Below are positions 8,294 through 16,591 of a DNA stretch of 64,000 nt, one piece after another. The notes below the pieces were generated by a model. That model did not search any database, was not told the origin of the DNA, and worked only from the letters and a program-made list of their open reading frames with translations. The translations under genes and the position numbers were made by a program. Every line of letters begins with the position of its first letter. Position 1 is the stretch's first letter. Origin of the DNA: Poriferisodalis sp965214215 (GTDB lineage Bacteria; Actinomycetota; Acidimicrobiia; Acidimicrobiales; Poriferisodalaceae); NCBI RefSeq assembly GCF_965214215.1, contig NZ_CBDCBD010000002.1, forward strand, positions 248,001-312,000, in the 5' to 3' direction.

Positions 8294-8764
8294 GTGCCCA
8301 TCCGCAAAGCAGTGGTGTTTGTCGATAGCTCAGTGCTGATGCGCCTCATCGGCATGGACGGCGACGCTGCGGCACGCGAAACAGCGGAACAATTCGAGGA
8401 TCGGATTGCAGCCGGTCAACAGTTCGTCATTCCGGTAACGGCGATTGTGGAGGTCGGCAATCTGATTGCTCAGCAGTCGTCCAACCGCCGGAAACTCGCT
8501 GAGCGACTCCAAGAAGTCCTTCGGGCGGCACAGGCCGCTGATCCTCCGTGGATCATTCGTGCGGTGACCATGGACCAGCAGTTCATTCAGGAACTACTTG
8601 ACGGAAACTCGACCGGTTCGGATCTGGTGACGCTCATCGGCGACGGTCGTCTCGGCACCGGCGATGTCGCCCTTCTCGTGGAGCGCGACCAATTCCTCCG
8701 TGGGACGCAGTACACGAGCGCCGAAGTATGGAGCTTGGACCAAGAGCTCACGGCCTACAGCTGA
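8294..8764 (+). CDS. PIN-fold protein paired with the ATPase (putative RNase effector)
   Basis: A 156-residue protein starting with GTG three bases after the ATPase stop. The first strand reads VVFVDSSVLM with D11. Further acidic residues fit a PIN tetrad: E53 in IVEVGN, D124 in GTGDVALL and D149 near the C-terminus. PIN domains are Mg-dependent RNases in VapC toxins and other effectors. It has no VapB-like partner; its only partner is the upstream ATPase. Role as a nuclease effector gated by the ATPase is inference. It is more diverged than ordinary VapC and slightly longer. Confidence 0.7.
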   Translation: MPIRKAVVFVDSSVLMRLIGMDGDAAARETAEQFEDRIAAGQQFVIPVTAIVEVGNLIAQQSSNRRKLAERLQEVLRAAQAADPPWIIRAVTMDQQFIQELLDGNSTGSDLVTLIGDGRLGTGDVALLVERDQFLRGTQYTSAEVWSLDQELTAYS

Positions 8765-8931
8765 TTGCTGGCACGCGCTGTGGCGCGCATCTCGCGCAGG
8801 ACATCAGCAATTTCGGCACCGTACTCGCCTGCTCGCTGAGACGTAGTGTTCGCCACAGCACTTCTTGGGGTCGGCTCGGCATGCCCGCGGCCGTGACTTG
8901 CTAGCTGGAACGGCGGGGCTGGAGCACGCAC

Positions 8932-9867
8932 ATGGCCGACAACGGATCGGGGTCGGCGCCGGGGGTGCCGTACGGGGGGCGCGGCGCACCCGCGCTGTCC
9001 GAACGTGCGCTCGGTGTGCCCGCCGCCGCTGTGGCGATGGTGGGGTGGGCGGCTTCGGGCGTGATCTCCAAGGGCATCTCCGAGCTCGGGCCGTTGGCCG
9101 TCGTGTTCTGGCGGATGTGGCTCTACACGGGCTTGGTCGCGCTGTTTCTGTGGGCGAACCGCACCCCGCTGCGACTGTCTTCGATCAAGATCTCGTTCTG
9201 GGGCGGGTTCTCGCTGGCGTTCGACATCATGCTGTTCTTCGTCGCTCTGCGGCTGACCACGGTCGCGAACGCCACGGTGGTCGCATCGCTGCAGCCATTG
9301 CTGATGCTCTTCTTGGCGCCACGGATCTTCGACGAGCAGCCGGGCCGCCGCCATTGGGGCCTGGCGCTGGTGGCGATCGGCGGCATCGTGATCGTGGTGG
9401 TGGGCTCTTCGGGGCTCTCGGAGTGGAGCGTGTACGGCGACCTGCTGGCCTTCGGCGCCCTGTTCGCGTGGACGGGCTACTTCGTGTGCTCAAAGCTCAG
9501 CACGCAGAAGATCGCAGCAGCGCAGTACACGGGCGGCAGCGCGCTGGTGTGCTCGCTGGTGGCAACGCCGTTCGCGCTCGCCTCGGGGCAGGTGTTCGAC
9601 TGGCCATCTTCAGGGGCGTGGCTGTGGCTGGGCATCATGGCCATCGGGCCGGGACTCGCCAGCCACATGCTGATGAATTGGTCGCTGGTGCGGATCCCGT
9701 CGTGGCTGGGCTCCACGATGACGCTGGCCATCCCCGTCACCAGCACGCTGATGGCCTGGGTGTTCCTGGGCGATCAGGTAACGCTGTGGCAATTCGTCGG
9801 GATGGCCGTGGTGATGTTCGCGCTCGCAGCAGTGGTGCTCGACCAGTCCCGCACGAAGCTGACATAG
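8932..9867 (+). CDS. EamA/DMT family transporter
   Basis: A 311-residue inner-membrane protein with about ten hydrophobic segments in two homologous halves, as in the drug/metabolite transporter superfamily. The motif 'LQPLLMLFLAP' in the first half and 'IPVTSTLMAWVFLGDQ' in the second are typical EamA positions. The substrate cannot be read from the sequence. GGAG lies 8 nt before the ATG. It stands alone: downstream genes are convergent, and the 167 bp upstream carries no gene that I can support. Confidence 0.9.
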   Translation: MADNGSGSAPGVPYGGRGAPALSERALGVPAAAVAMVGWAASGVISKGISELGPLAVVFWRMWLYTGLVALFLWANRTPLRLSSIKISFWGGFSLAFDIMLFFVALRLTTVANATVVASLQPLLMLFLAPRIFDEQPGRRHWGLALVAIGGIVIVVVGSSGLSEWSVYGDLLAFGALFAWTGYFVCSKLSTQKIAAAQYTGGSALVCSLVATPFALASGQVFDWPSSGAWLWLGIMAIGPGLASHMLMNWSLVRIPSWLGSTMTLAIPVTSTLMAWVFLGDQVTLWQFVGMAVVMFALAAVVLDQSRTKLT

Positions 9868-9914
9868 AACTGGCGGAGACGGATGCAGCCGGCGCTGCGA
9901 AAGCTCAGGTTCAA

Positions 9915-11387
9915 TCAGCGAGCGGCGTGGATGGGCGGGCGGCGCTGCGACCAAGGCGCGGCCTGTTCCATCTGGGCGGCAACCCGCAGCAACACGTCCT
10001 CACGGCCAGGTGCGGCCACCAGCTGGATGCCGATGGGCAGGCCCTCGGGTGACATGCCTTCAGGCGTTCCCAACGGCACCGAGATGGCGGGCTGGCCGCT
10101 GACGTTGAACTGTGGCAGGTACGGCGTGACCTTGGCCAGCCGCCTAGTGAGCGTCCGTTCGTCGCCCTCGACGAGATGGCCGACGCGTGGCGGGACGACG
10201 CCAAGCGTGGGCGTCAACAGCAGGTCGAAGCCGTCGCCAAGACCGGGCGCTGGATTCCACCACTGCACGATCCGGCGGGTGAATTGGTGCAGGCGCTCCC
10301 GGCTAGCCAGCACGTCTGGCGCGCTGATCTTGGTACCGCGCTGGTAGTTGATCCACGCGACCGGCTCGACATCGCCTTCGGCCCACGGTCGGCCCAGCAC
10401 GCCTTCGAGGGACCGCAGAGTTGCCGTTGCGCTGGCGCGCATGATGCGCACGTAGTCGTACATGTAGTCGTTGGTGGCCATCGGTTCGGGCCGCGCTGTC
10501 TCCACCCGGTGGCCGAGGCCGTCGAGCAGGCCAGCTGCGGCCTCGGTGGCCTGCGTGCATGCAGGATCGGTGTCTTCGAAGGGGATGGTCGAGCTGACCC
10601 CGATGCGCAGCCGGCCTGGGTCTTGGCCGACCTCGGCCACATAGCCAGAGGGCGGCGCCGGGTGCGCTGGCGCGTACGGATCGCCGGGCTCAGCGCCGGC
10701 GAGCACGTCGAGCGCCAGCGCCGCGTCGCGCACCGTGAGGGCAACGGCCCCGTCGGTGGTGCCGCCTCCCCAGGCCTCCCCGGCGGGGGCGTTGGAGATC
10801 CGCCCTCGAGAAGGCTTGAGACCGACGAGACCGTTGGCGCTGGCGGGAATACGGATCGAGCCGCCGCCGTCGCTGGCATGGGCGATGCGCACGATGCCCG
10901 CCGCCACTGCGGCCGCCGCTCCCCCGCTCGACCCCAGCACCGTGTGGTCGGTGTTCCACGGGTTGCGTGTGGGCCCGTAGAGATGTGTCTCGGCAGCGGC
11001 GGGGCACTGGCCGCCGCCGAGTTCGGGGCTGTGCGAGTGACCGATGCTGATGGCACCCGCTTCGGCCCAACGGCGAGCGACCGCCCCGGTCTCGGGATAG
11101 CGAAAGTCCAGCTCTGCCAGACGACGGTTGCCCTGGTAACCGGGCTCGCCCTCGGCCGGACAGAACAGATCCTTCAACGCAATCGGCACGCAAGCGAGCA
11201 AGCCTGACGATGCTCCGCCTGCATCGAGCTCGGCCGCCCGTTGACGGGCAGCATCAAACGTCTGCTCAACGATCGCGTTGATCGTCGGATTCACCTGCTC
11301 ACAACGCGCAATGGCGTCCTCAACGGTTGTGGCAGCGTCGATATCGCCGGCTCGCACCTGCTCAGCCAGTGCGGTCGCGTCGTTCAT
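9915..11387 (-). CDS. Amidase (amidase signature family)
   Basis: A 490-residue hydrolase of amide bonds. The Ser-cisSer-Lys triad is visible: Lys in PIALKDLF, Ser in the GSSGG loop, and the cis-Ser region in DGGGSIRIPAS. The C-terminal GQPAISVP and 'GLPIGIQLV' are also family signatures. The ATG at 11387 (MNDATAL) is chosen because the segment before it, although open, is arginine/proline-rich and lies over the intergenic region. Substrate is not predictable (aryl-acylamidase, 6-aminohexanoate-type or other). It is convergent with the transporter and downstream of vapC. Confidence 0.92.
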   Translation of the reverse strand: MNDATALAEQVRAGDIDAATTVEDAIARCEQVNPTINAIVEQTFDAARQRAAELDAGGASSGLLACVPIALKDLFCPAEGEPGYQGNRRLAELDFRYPETGAVARRWAEAGAISIGHSHSPELGGGQCPAAAETHLYGPTRNPWNTDHTVLGSSGGAAAAVAAGIVRIAHASDGGGSIRIPASANGLVGLKPSRGRISNAPAGEAWGGGTTDGAVALTVRDAALALDVLAGAEPGDPYAPAHPAPPSGYVAEVGQDPGRLRIGVSSTIPFEDTDPACTQATEAAAGLLDGLGHRVETARPEPMATNDYMYDYVRIMRASATATLRSLEGVLGRPWAEGDVEPVAWINYQRGTKISAPDVLASRERLHQFTRRIVQWWNPAPGLGDGFDLLLTPTLGVVPPRVGHLVEGDERTLTRRLAKVTPYLPQFNVSGQPAISVPLGTPEGMSPEGLPIGIQLVAAPGREDVLLRVAAQMEQAAPWSQRRPPIHAAR

Positions 11388-11472
11388 CCTCACCCCGGTC
11401 GTCGTGGGGCCACCGCTCGCTGTGCCAGCCCGTAGCCCCGCCGTCAACGGCGCAGTCTCGCGCAGCCAGCGT

Positions 11473-11874
11473 CTAGGCGGCCGAGCCGAACAGCTCCACT
11501 TCGCACTCGATGCCTGGGGCGCGGGCAAGGCGCACGTCTCTGGTCAGCAGAGTCGCGCCGGTCTGCTCAGCGAGCGCAACATAGGAAGCGTCGTAGGCGG
11601 ACACGTTGTGACGCAGTTCCCAGCAACGTGCCAGCAATGGTTCGTGCGCAACTCGGATGATCTTCAGGCTCAGCAGCTTCTGCAGACCTCGCCGGGCAAC
11701 TCGTTCCGATAATTCGCCGCGCGTACACATCGACCTCAGTACGTGTGTGACCTCGAGGTCGAGGATGTGCGGCGCAAGCGATCGGTCTTGATGGATCCGC
11801 AACAGGGCCGAGGTGCCCCGGTCACCGAATTCGGCAACAGCGGGCACCGCGACGCTGGCGTCGACAACGATCAC
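11473..11874 (-). CDS. vapC: VapC-type PIN toxin
   Basis: A 133-residue PIN-domain RNase, the toxin of a type II toxin-antitoxin pair. The acidic set is complete: D5 (VVDASV), E41 (LDLEVTH), D95 (SAYDASYVALAE) and D113 (TRDVRLA). The ATG overlaps the antitoxin stop by 4 nt (ATGA). VapC toxins usually cut tRNA or rRNA; the target here is unknown. Confidence 0.93.
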   Translation of the reverse strand: MIVVDASVAVPAVAEFGDRGTSALLRIHQDRSLAPHILDLEVTHVLRSMCTRGELSERVARRGLQKLLSLKIIRVAHEPLLARCWELRHNVSAYDASYVALAEQTGATLLTRDVRLARAPGIECEVELFGSAA

Positions 11875-12113
11875 TCTGCGTCACGGTGTGCGCGGATGAT
11901 CTCAACGACGAGATCGAGATCAAGTTCCTGCTCGCCGTAGGTCAGGGCGTCGGCACGCTGACGTACCAGCAATTCCTCCATGCTCGTCAACTCGGCCTCA
12001 CGGCAGACAGTCGCCAACATGTATTGCTGCAGCGACTGGCCTGCATTGGCTGCGCGCTGCTGGAGCTTCTCGTGCACCTCGTCGGGGACGTGCCTGACCT
12101 GGATCGTCGCCAT
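11871..12113 (-). CDS. vapB: VapB/FitA-type ribbon-helix-helix antitoxin
   Basis: An 80-residue antitoxin. The N-terminus (IQVRHVPDEVHEKLQQRA) is a ribbon-helix-helix DNA-binding domain of the FitA/RHH type, and the acidic C-terminal tail would bind VapC. It starts 6 nt after a TAGAAT -10 box, so its mRNA is probably leaderless. Four AGCGCT boxes overlap and precede the promoter and are the likely autoregulatory operator. Confidence 0.92.
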   Translation of the reverse strand: MATIQVRHVPDEVHEKLQQRAANAGQSLQQYMLATVCREAELTSMEELLVRQRADALTYGEQELDLDLVVEIIRAHRDAE

Positions 12114-12119
12114 CGCGCA

Positions 12120-12125
12120 ATTCTA
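12120..12125 (-). promoter_or_regulatory. -10 box TAGAAT of the vapBC promoter (leaderless type)
   Basis: TAGAAT on the minus strand, 6 nt before the vapB ATG. Its first T-A step touches the first AGCGCT operator box, so a bound VapBC complex would block it. Confidence 0.6.
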
Positions 12126-12161
12126 GCGCTGGAGTAGCGCTACCAGCGCTGTTTTAGCGCT
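12125..12161. promoter_or_regulatory. vapBC operator: four AGCGCT boxes
   Basis: The palindromic hexamer AGCGCT occurs four times, starting at 12125, 12136, 12145 and 12156 (spacing 11, 9, 11). The boxes form two inverted pairs, TAGCGCT-N4-TAGCGCTA and an imperfect second copy. They lie just upstream of vapB, between the -10 box and the presumed -35 region. RHH antitoxins bind such paired short palindromes, so autorepression is a strong inference. Confidence 0.75.
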
Positions 12162-12178
12162 ATCGCCTGCTCTTGCTC

Positions 12179-12196
12179 CTGCGCACATTTGCGCAG
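12179..12196 (-). terminator. Perfect hairpin after the enoyl-CoA hydratase gene
   Basis: CTGCGCA and TGCGCAG flank a 4-nt loop. It lies 54 nt beyond the hydratase stop and just upstream of the vapBC operator. No T run follows, so it may be a weak or Rho-assisted terminator, or part of the vapBC control region. Confidence 0.4.
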
Positions 12197-12249
12197 CTGA
12201 GTAATCGGCGTGGATGAATCCTGAAGCTCGCCGTGCACGGCGAGGCTGA

Positions 12250-13065
12250 TCAGCGGCCTTGCCAGTTGGGTTGGCGTTTCTCGGCGAAGGCTCGGGGGCC
12301 CTCTTTGACGTCCTCGCTGGCCATCAGGCGGGCGACTGCCGGGTAGGGGTGGTGGAACGCTTCGCCGAGCGGCATGTCGAGCCCGCGCATCGCAGCCTGC
12401 TTGGTGGCCTGGATGGACAGCGGCGCGCACCGCATGATGTCGTCGATCAGCCGATCGGTTGCTGCGTCGAGCTCGTCGTAGGGCACGGCGTCGTTCACGA
12501 TGCCCAGCTCAAGCGCCCGTTGCGCGCTCATGGTTCGGGCCGTCAGCAGGTACTCCATGGCCAGCTTCATCGGGATCTGGCGGGGCAGACGATGCACTCC
12601 CCCGCCGCCGGCATACAAGCCGCGCAGCGGCTCGGTCAGCCCGAACTGGGCATGGTCGGCCGCCACGACGAGATCGCACGCCATTGCCACCTCGAAGCCG
12701 CCGCCCAGTGCTACGCCGTTCACCTGTGCAATCAGCGGCTTGGGATAGTCGAAGCGCTCGATCAGCCGGGTCACCTGGCTCATCAGCTCGCGGTCCGCAG
12801 CCTGGGTGGCCTCGTCGGACTGGCGAATCATCGACAGATGCTTGAGGTCGCGGCCAGCGCAGAAGGCCTGGCGGCCCACCCCGGTGATGACCATCAGCCA
12901 CACGTCGTCGTCGGCCGCGGCGTGGTCCAGGATGTCGGACCATTCCTTGTGCGCCGGCGTATTGATGGCATTGCGCACCTCGGGCCGGTTGATGGTGATC
13001 CGGGCCACACGCGGCCGGATCTCCTCATAGACGAAGTACTGCGGTTCGAAGTCCAGTGCCTGCAT
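12250..13065 (-). CDS. Enoyl-CoA hydratase/isomerase (crotonase family)
   Basis: A 271-residue crotonase-fold protein acting on acyl-CoA thioesters. It has the oxyanion-hole segments 'FCAGRDLKHL' and 'NGVALGGGFEVAMACDLVVA', and the 'LTEPLRGLYAGGGG' stretch holding one catalytic-Glu position; the second usual Glu position is less clear. The exact reaction (hydratase, isomerase or hydrolase) is not defined. The ATG at 13065 is chosen because a TACGAT -10 box lies 8 nt upstream and the earlier codons are arginine-rich intergenic sequence. It is a single gene, divergent from the dienelactone hydrolase. Confidence 0.92.
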   Translation of the reverse strand: MQALDFEPQYFVYEEIRPRVARITINRPEVRNAINTPAHKEWSDILDHAAADDDVWLMVITGVGRQAFCAGRDLKHLSMIRQSDEATQAADRELMSQVTRLIERFDYPKPLIAQVNGVALGGGFEVAMACDLVVAADHAQFGLTEPLRGLYAGGGGVHRLPRQIPMKLAMEYLLTARTMSAQRALELGIVNDAVPYDELDAATDRLIDDIMRCAPLSIQATKQAAMRGLDMPLGEAFHHPYPAVARLMASEDVKEGPRAFAEKRQPNWQGR

Positions 13066-13073
13066 GGCCCGGG

Positions 13074-13079
13074 ATCGTA
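13074..13079 (-). promoter_or_regulatory. -10 box TACGAT for the enoyl-CoA hydratase gene (leaderless type)
   Basis: A minus-strand TANNNT hexamer 8 nt before the ATG at 13065. Confidence 0.45.
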
Positions 13080-13306
13080 TGCCGCCGACGCTCAACCGGC
13101 CGCGGCGATGTGCCCTCGGCGCCCCCGCAAGGCGATAGGCGTGCAGGTCCGCACAAGGTGGGTCAGAGACTGCTGCGCTAGCGCTGCGGCCCCGCACGCA
13201 CTACACAAGAGGCACCGCACCGGCAGCGGCCGGCATGGCGCCCGCCGGACAACGAAGCGCCGGCCCCGAGGCCCCGCGCCACAAACTCAGCAACATGGAG
13301 GCAGCG

Positions 13307-14047
13307 ATGTTCGAAGACCACGTGTCGATCGACACAGGCGAGGGCGAGATGAGCACCTTCGTGGTGCATCCAGAGCCGAGCGAGCGCCGGCCGGGACCGT
13401 TCCCCACGGTGCTGTTCTTGATGGATGCTCCCGGCAAGCGCGAAGAACTGCACGACATGGCCCGCCGCATCGCCACGGTCGGCTACTACGTGCTGCTGCC
13501 GAACCTGTACTACCGCGACATCCCGGGCTTCATTGTCCAGCGCGACGACCCCGCCAGCCGGCAGTTCATGTTCGAGCTGATGACCAACCTGTCCAACGCG
13601 ATGGTCTCACGTGATGCTGCGGCCCTGATGCGCTATGCCGACGCTGACCCGGCTGCCAGCATCGAACGGGTCGGCACCACCGGGTACTGCATGACCGGTC
13701 CGATGGCGATCTGGCTGGCCGCTGACTACCCCGACACGATCACCGCAGCGGCATCTATTCACGGCGTGAGATTGGCCGTAGACGCCGACGACTCGCCCCA
13801 CCTTCGGGCGCCCGACATCCACGGCGAGGTGCTGGTGATGTCCGCCGAGCACGACGACTACGTCGACCGGGCGCACTACGACCGGCTCTGCAAAGCCTTC
13901 GCCGACGCCGGGACCGACGCTCAGACGTATTGGGTCGACGACACCCACCACGGCTTCGTGTTCCCCCAGCGGCCGGTGTTCGACAAGCCTGCCGCCGAAC
14001 GGCACTGGGAGCTGCTGCTCGACATGTTCGCCCGCCGCCTGCACTAA
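13307..14047 (+). CDS. Dienelactone hydrolase family protein
   Basis: A 246-residue alpha/beta hydrolase. The nucleophile is the Cys in GYCMTG, as in dienelactone hydrolases; Asp is in the EHDDYVD region and His in THHGF. The family opens lactones in chlorocatechol breakdown, but many members have other or unknown substrates. GGAGG sits 5 nt before the ATG at 13307, which supports this start over the ATG at 13295. The 229 bp upstream, shared with the divergent hydratase, holds no further gene. Confidence 0.9.
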   Translation: MFEDHVSIDTGEGEMSTFVVHPEPSERRPGPFPTVLFLMDAPGKREELHDMARRIATVGYYVLLPNLYYRDIPGFIVQRDDPASRQFMFELMTNLSNAMVSRDAAALMRYADADPAASIERVGTTGYCMTGPMAIWLAADYPDTITAAASIHGVRLAVDADDSPHLRAPDIHGEVLVMSAEHDDYVDRAHYDRLCKAFADAGTDAQTYWVDDTHHGFVFPQRPVFDKPAAERHWELLLDMFARRLH

Positions 14048-14130
14048 GACCGTCAGCGGATAGGCACACACGTCATAGCTGCGGAGGCGGCAGGAGCGGG
14101 CCACGCTGCGCGATGCCACACTGTCGCCCT

Positions 14131-14865
14131 ATGGAAACACGAGATCTTGTCCAACAGGTATGCCCGCCCATCGCTTCGATGGGTTCGATGTTCTATTTCG
14201 ACCCTGGAACGCTGGAGCGCGGCAAGGAAGCAGGCCTCGATGGCTTCCGCCTGTACATGCTGGGTCGGGGCGGGGTGCTCGGCGATGTCGAAGCGGCTGT
14301 GGTGCACAGCGCATTCGGCTACTTCAACCCCGGTCTCGTAGCGAAGATCTGGAATTCGGCCCGGGAAACGATGGCGCCGCGTGACGGCGGCCGGCTCTAC
14401 ATGGAGTGCGCCGCCACCTTCGGTTCATCCAAGCTCGACGGCGTCGAAGGCCTCGATGCGTTCAATGCCGCCGCCGACAAGGTGATCGACGCCGGACTCG
14501 TCGACAGTTCCGCACAGGCGCTCTTCGCCGCAATCGCATCCGAGCCCCGCAACGACGACCCCGCGGCGCGTGCATTTCAGAACGTGGCCGTGCTGCGAGA
14601 GCTGCGCGGCAGCCTGCACCTCGTTGCCATCGTGGCATCGGGCCTGTCGACCGAGATGGCTCACCGGGTGCGCCGACCCGATGACGTGGAGATGTTCGGC
14701 TGGTCGGACGACGCGCAGGTCACCGACGAGCATCGGGTGCAATGGGAAGCCGCCGAAGCCCTCACCGACAACCTCGTTGCGCCGATCTATGGCGTGCTCG
14801 ACGACGCCGAGGCTCAGGCTCTCGCCGACGGCGTGGCTGCCATCGCAGCTGCCCTCGGCGCCTAA
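14131..14865 (+). CDS. SCO6745 family protein (conserved actinobacterial, unknown function)
   Basis: A 244-residue soluble helical protein resembling the actinobacterial SCO6745 family, with the start 'ASMGSMFYFDP', a 'GLDGFRLYMLGRGGVLGDV' segment and 'AFGYFNP' near residues 55-65. A winged-helix-like fold has been suggested for the family but no biochemical role is established. It is followed after 9 nt by a nitroreductase gene, so the two are probably co-transcribed. Confidence 0.75.
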   Translation: METRDLVQQVCPPIASMGSMFYFDPGTLERGKEAGLDGFRLYMLGRGGVLGDVEAAVVHSAFGYFNPGLVAKIWNSARETMAPRDGGRLYMECAATFGSSKLDGVEGLDAFNAAADKVIDAGLVDSSAQALFAAIASEPRNDDPAARAFQNVAVLRELRGSLHLVAIVASGLSTEMAHRVRRPDDVEMFGWSDDAQVTDEHRVQWEAAEALTDNLVAPIYGVLDDAEAQALADGVAAIAAALGA

Positions 14866-14874
14866 CGCCCCGAC

Positions 14875-15528
14875 ATGACGCTCTCGCTCGGCGCCGACGA
14901 GGTGCTGGCCACTACCCGGGCCGTACGGCGCCGGCTCGATTTCGACCGGCCAGTCGATGACGCAACGCTGCGCGAATGCCTCGAGCTGGCGCTGCAGGCT
15001 CCCACCGGATCGCTGCGCCAGGACTGGCACTTCGTCGTCTCGACCGATCCGGAGCAGTGCAGCGCCGTCGGGGCGATCTACCAAGAAGTCTGGCTCGGCC
15101 GCATCGACGACAACTACCTGGCCAAGGCCGCAGCCGCCGAGACCGACCCCGCCGCGAGAGCCGACTGGGTCCGGATGATGGACTCAGCCCGCTACCTGGC
15201 GGAGAACTTTCCGCGCGCGCCCGCGATCTTTGTTCCCTGCATCGAAGGTCGCCTCGACGGAGCTCCTGCGGGGCTGCAGGCACTGCGCTGGGGCTCGGTC
15301 ATCCAGGCGGCGTGGAGCTTCTGCCTAGCGGCACGCAACCGGGGCCTGGGCACCTGCTGGACGACCGTGCACCTGGCCCGCGAGCAGGAAGTGGCCGAGA
15401 TCCTGGGCATTCCCTACGACGACGTGCAGCAGGTGGCTCTGCTGCCGGTGGCTCACACCGTCGGCACCGGATTCAAGCCAGGCCGCCGCAAGCCGTTCGA
15501 CCAGTTCGTCCACCTCAACGGCTGGTAG
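14875..15528 (+). CDS. Nitroreductase family flavoprotein
   Basis: A 217-residue FMN-dependent oxidoreductase. 'TTRAVRRRLDF' at the N-terminus and 'ALQAPTGSLRQDWHFVV' are the FMN-binding nitroreductase motifs, and 'GLGTCWTT' near residue 160 is the second flavin-contact region. The physiological substrate is unknown. It follows the SCO6745-type gene closely and is convergent with egtD. Confidence 0.9.
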   Translation: MTLSLGADEVLATTRAVRRRLDFDRPVDDATLRECLELALQAPTGSLRQDWHFVVSTDPEQCSAVGAIYQEVWLGRIDDNYLAKAAAAETDPAARADWVRMMDSARYLAENFPRAPAIFVPCIEGRLDGAPAGLQALRWGSVIQAAWSFCLAARNRGLGTCWTTVHLAREQEVAEILGIPYDDVQQVALLPVAHTVGTGFKPGRRKPFDQFVHLNGW

Positions 15529-15547
15529 CGGCCAGCGCGCCAACCGT

Positions 15548-16591
15548 TCAGTCTCGCCGTACCCGCCGAGCCAGCGTGAGGGCGTAGTCGCCGTCTGCGT
15601 CGGTCCACATGCGTTGGGTGACCAGGCCCGCCGCGCCGAGCTCAGCGCGGACACCCTCGGGTCGGAACTTGGCGCTGATCTCGGTGCGCATTCGCTCACC
15701 AGCTGCGAAGTCGACGGCCATCTCCAGGGCCGGGATGTGGACCCGCTGGTCACGAGTTGCGCACAAGCGCATCTCGATCCACTCGTTGGCAGCATCGAAT
15801 ACGGCTTCGTGCTTGAAGGCATCGAGGTCGAAGTCTGCGCCGAAGCAGCGGTTGAGCACCGACAGCACATTGAGGTTGAACTGCGCCGTCACGCCTGCTG
15901 CGTCGTCGTACGCCGCAACAAGACGGTCCGATTCCTTGACGAGATCGGTGCCCAACAGGAATGTGTCGCCTGTCTGCATCGACGCAGCGACGGCATTGAG
16001 AAACGCCGGACGATGCGCAGGCGCAAAGTTGCCGATCGTGCCGCCGAGCAGCATCACCATGGCCGGCGGGCGCGGCGACGGGTCCCCGAGGCGCTCTGGC
16101 TCTTCGAGCGGCAGGTGTCTGAGGTGATGTTCGAAATCGCCCACGACGCCGTGTACGCGAAGACCCGGGTAGGCCTCGGCCAGTTCCGAGGCCGCATTCC
16201 GCAGGGTGGCCTCACTGTTGTCGAACGGCACGTACCGACTGAGCTGACCGACGGCCGCGAACGCATCGAGCAGGATGCGCGTCTTCGTCGATGTGCCGGA
16301 TCCGAGCTCAACGAGACAGTCGGCTCCCGAGGCCGCCACGATGGCATGGGCTTCCCGTTCGAGAATCTCCCGCTCGCGACGGGTCGGGTAGTACTCGTCG
16401 AGGCGGGTGATCTGATCGAAGAGCTCGCTGCCGCGATCGTCGTAGAACCACTTCGGCGGCAGCTCCTTCGGGCTCGACGACAGGCCGACCGAAACGTCTG
16501 CGCGCAACTCCCGATCCGCCCATCCGGCCTCGAGCCAGTTGTCGATCACCGTTCCCTCGGCGGGAAGCGTCTCGAGGTTCGGGTGCGTCAT
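15548..16591 (-). CDS. egtD: L-histidine N(alpha)-methyltransferase (ergothioneine synthesis)
   Basis: EgtD transfers three methyl groups from SAM to histidine, giving hercynine, the first step of ergothioneine synthesis. The 347-residue protein has 'PKWFYDDRGSELFDQIT' and the SAM motif 'LVELGSGTSTKT', both typical of EgtD, and the 'LGGTIGNF' block. The ATG overlaps the egtB stop by one base (TGATG). No egtA, egtC or egtE is adjacent; the intermediate steps must be done by genes elsewhere or by another route. Confidence 0.95.
   Translation of the reverse strand: MTHPNLETLPAEGTVIDNWLEAGWADRELRADVSVGLSSSPKELPPKWFYDDRGSELFDQITRLDEYYPTRREREILEREAHAIVAASGADCLVELGSGTSTKTRILLDAFAAVGQLSRYVPFDNSEATLRNAASELAEAYPGLRVHGVVGDFEHHLRHLPLEEPERLGDPSPRPPAMVMLLGGTIGNFAPAHRPAFLNAVAASMQTGDTFLLGTDLVKESDRLVAAYDDAAGVTAQFNLNVLSVLNRCFGADFDLDAFKHEAVFDAANEWIEMRLCATRDQRVHIPALEMAVDFAAGERMRTEISAKFRPEGVRAELGAAGLVTQRMWTDADGDYALTLARRVRRD

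Noticed and set aside
8765..8870. Minus-strand frame of about 33 codons ending near the PIN gene stop (EYGAEIADVLREMRATA)
   Set aside because: Composition is plausible for a protein tail, but there is no convincing start or homologue; not enough to annotate.
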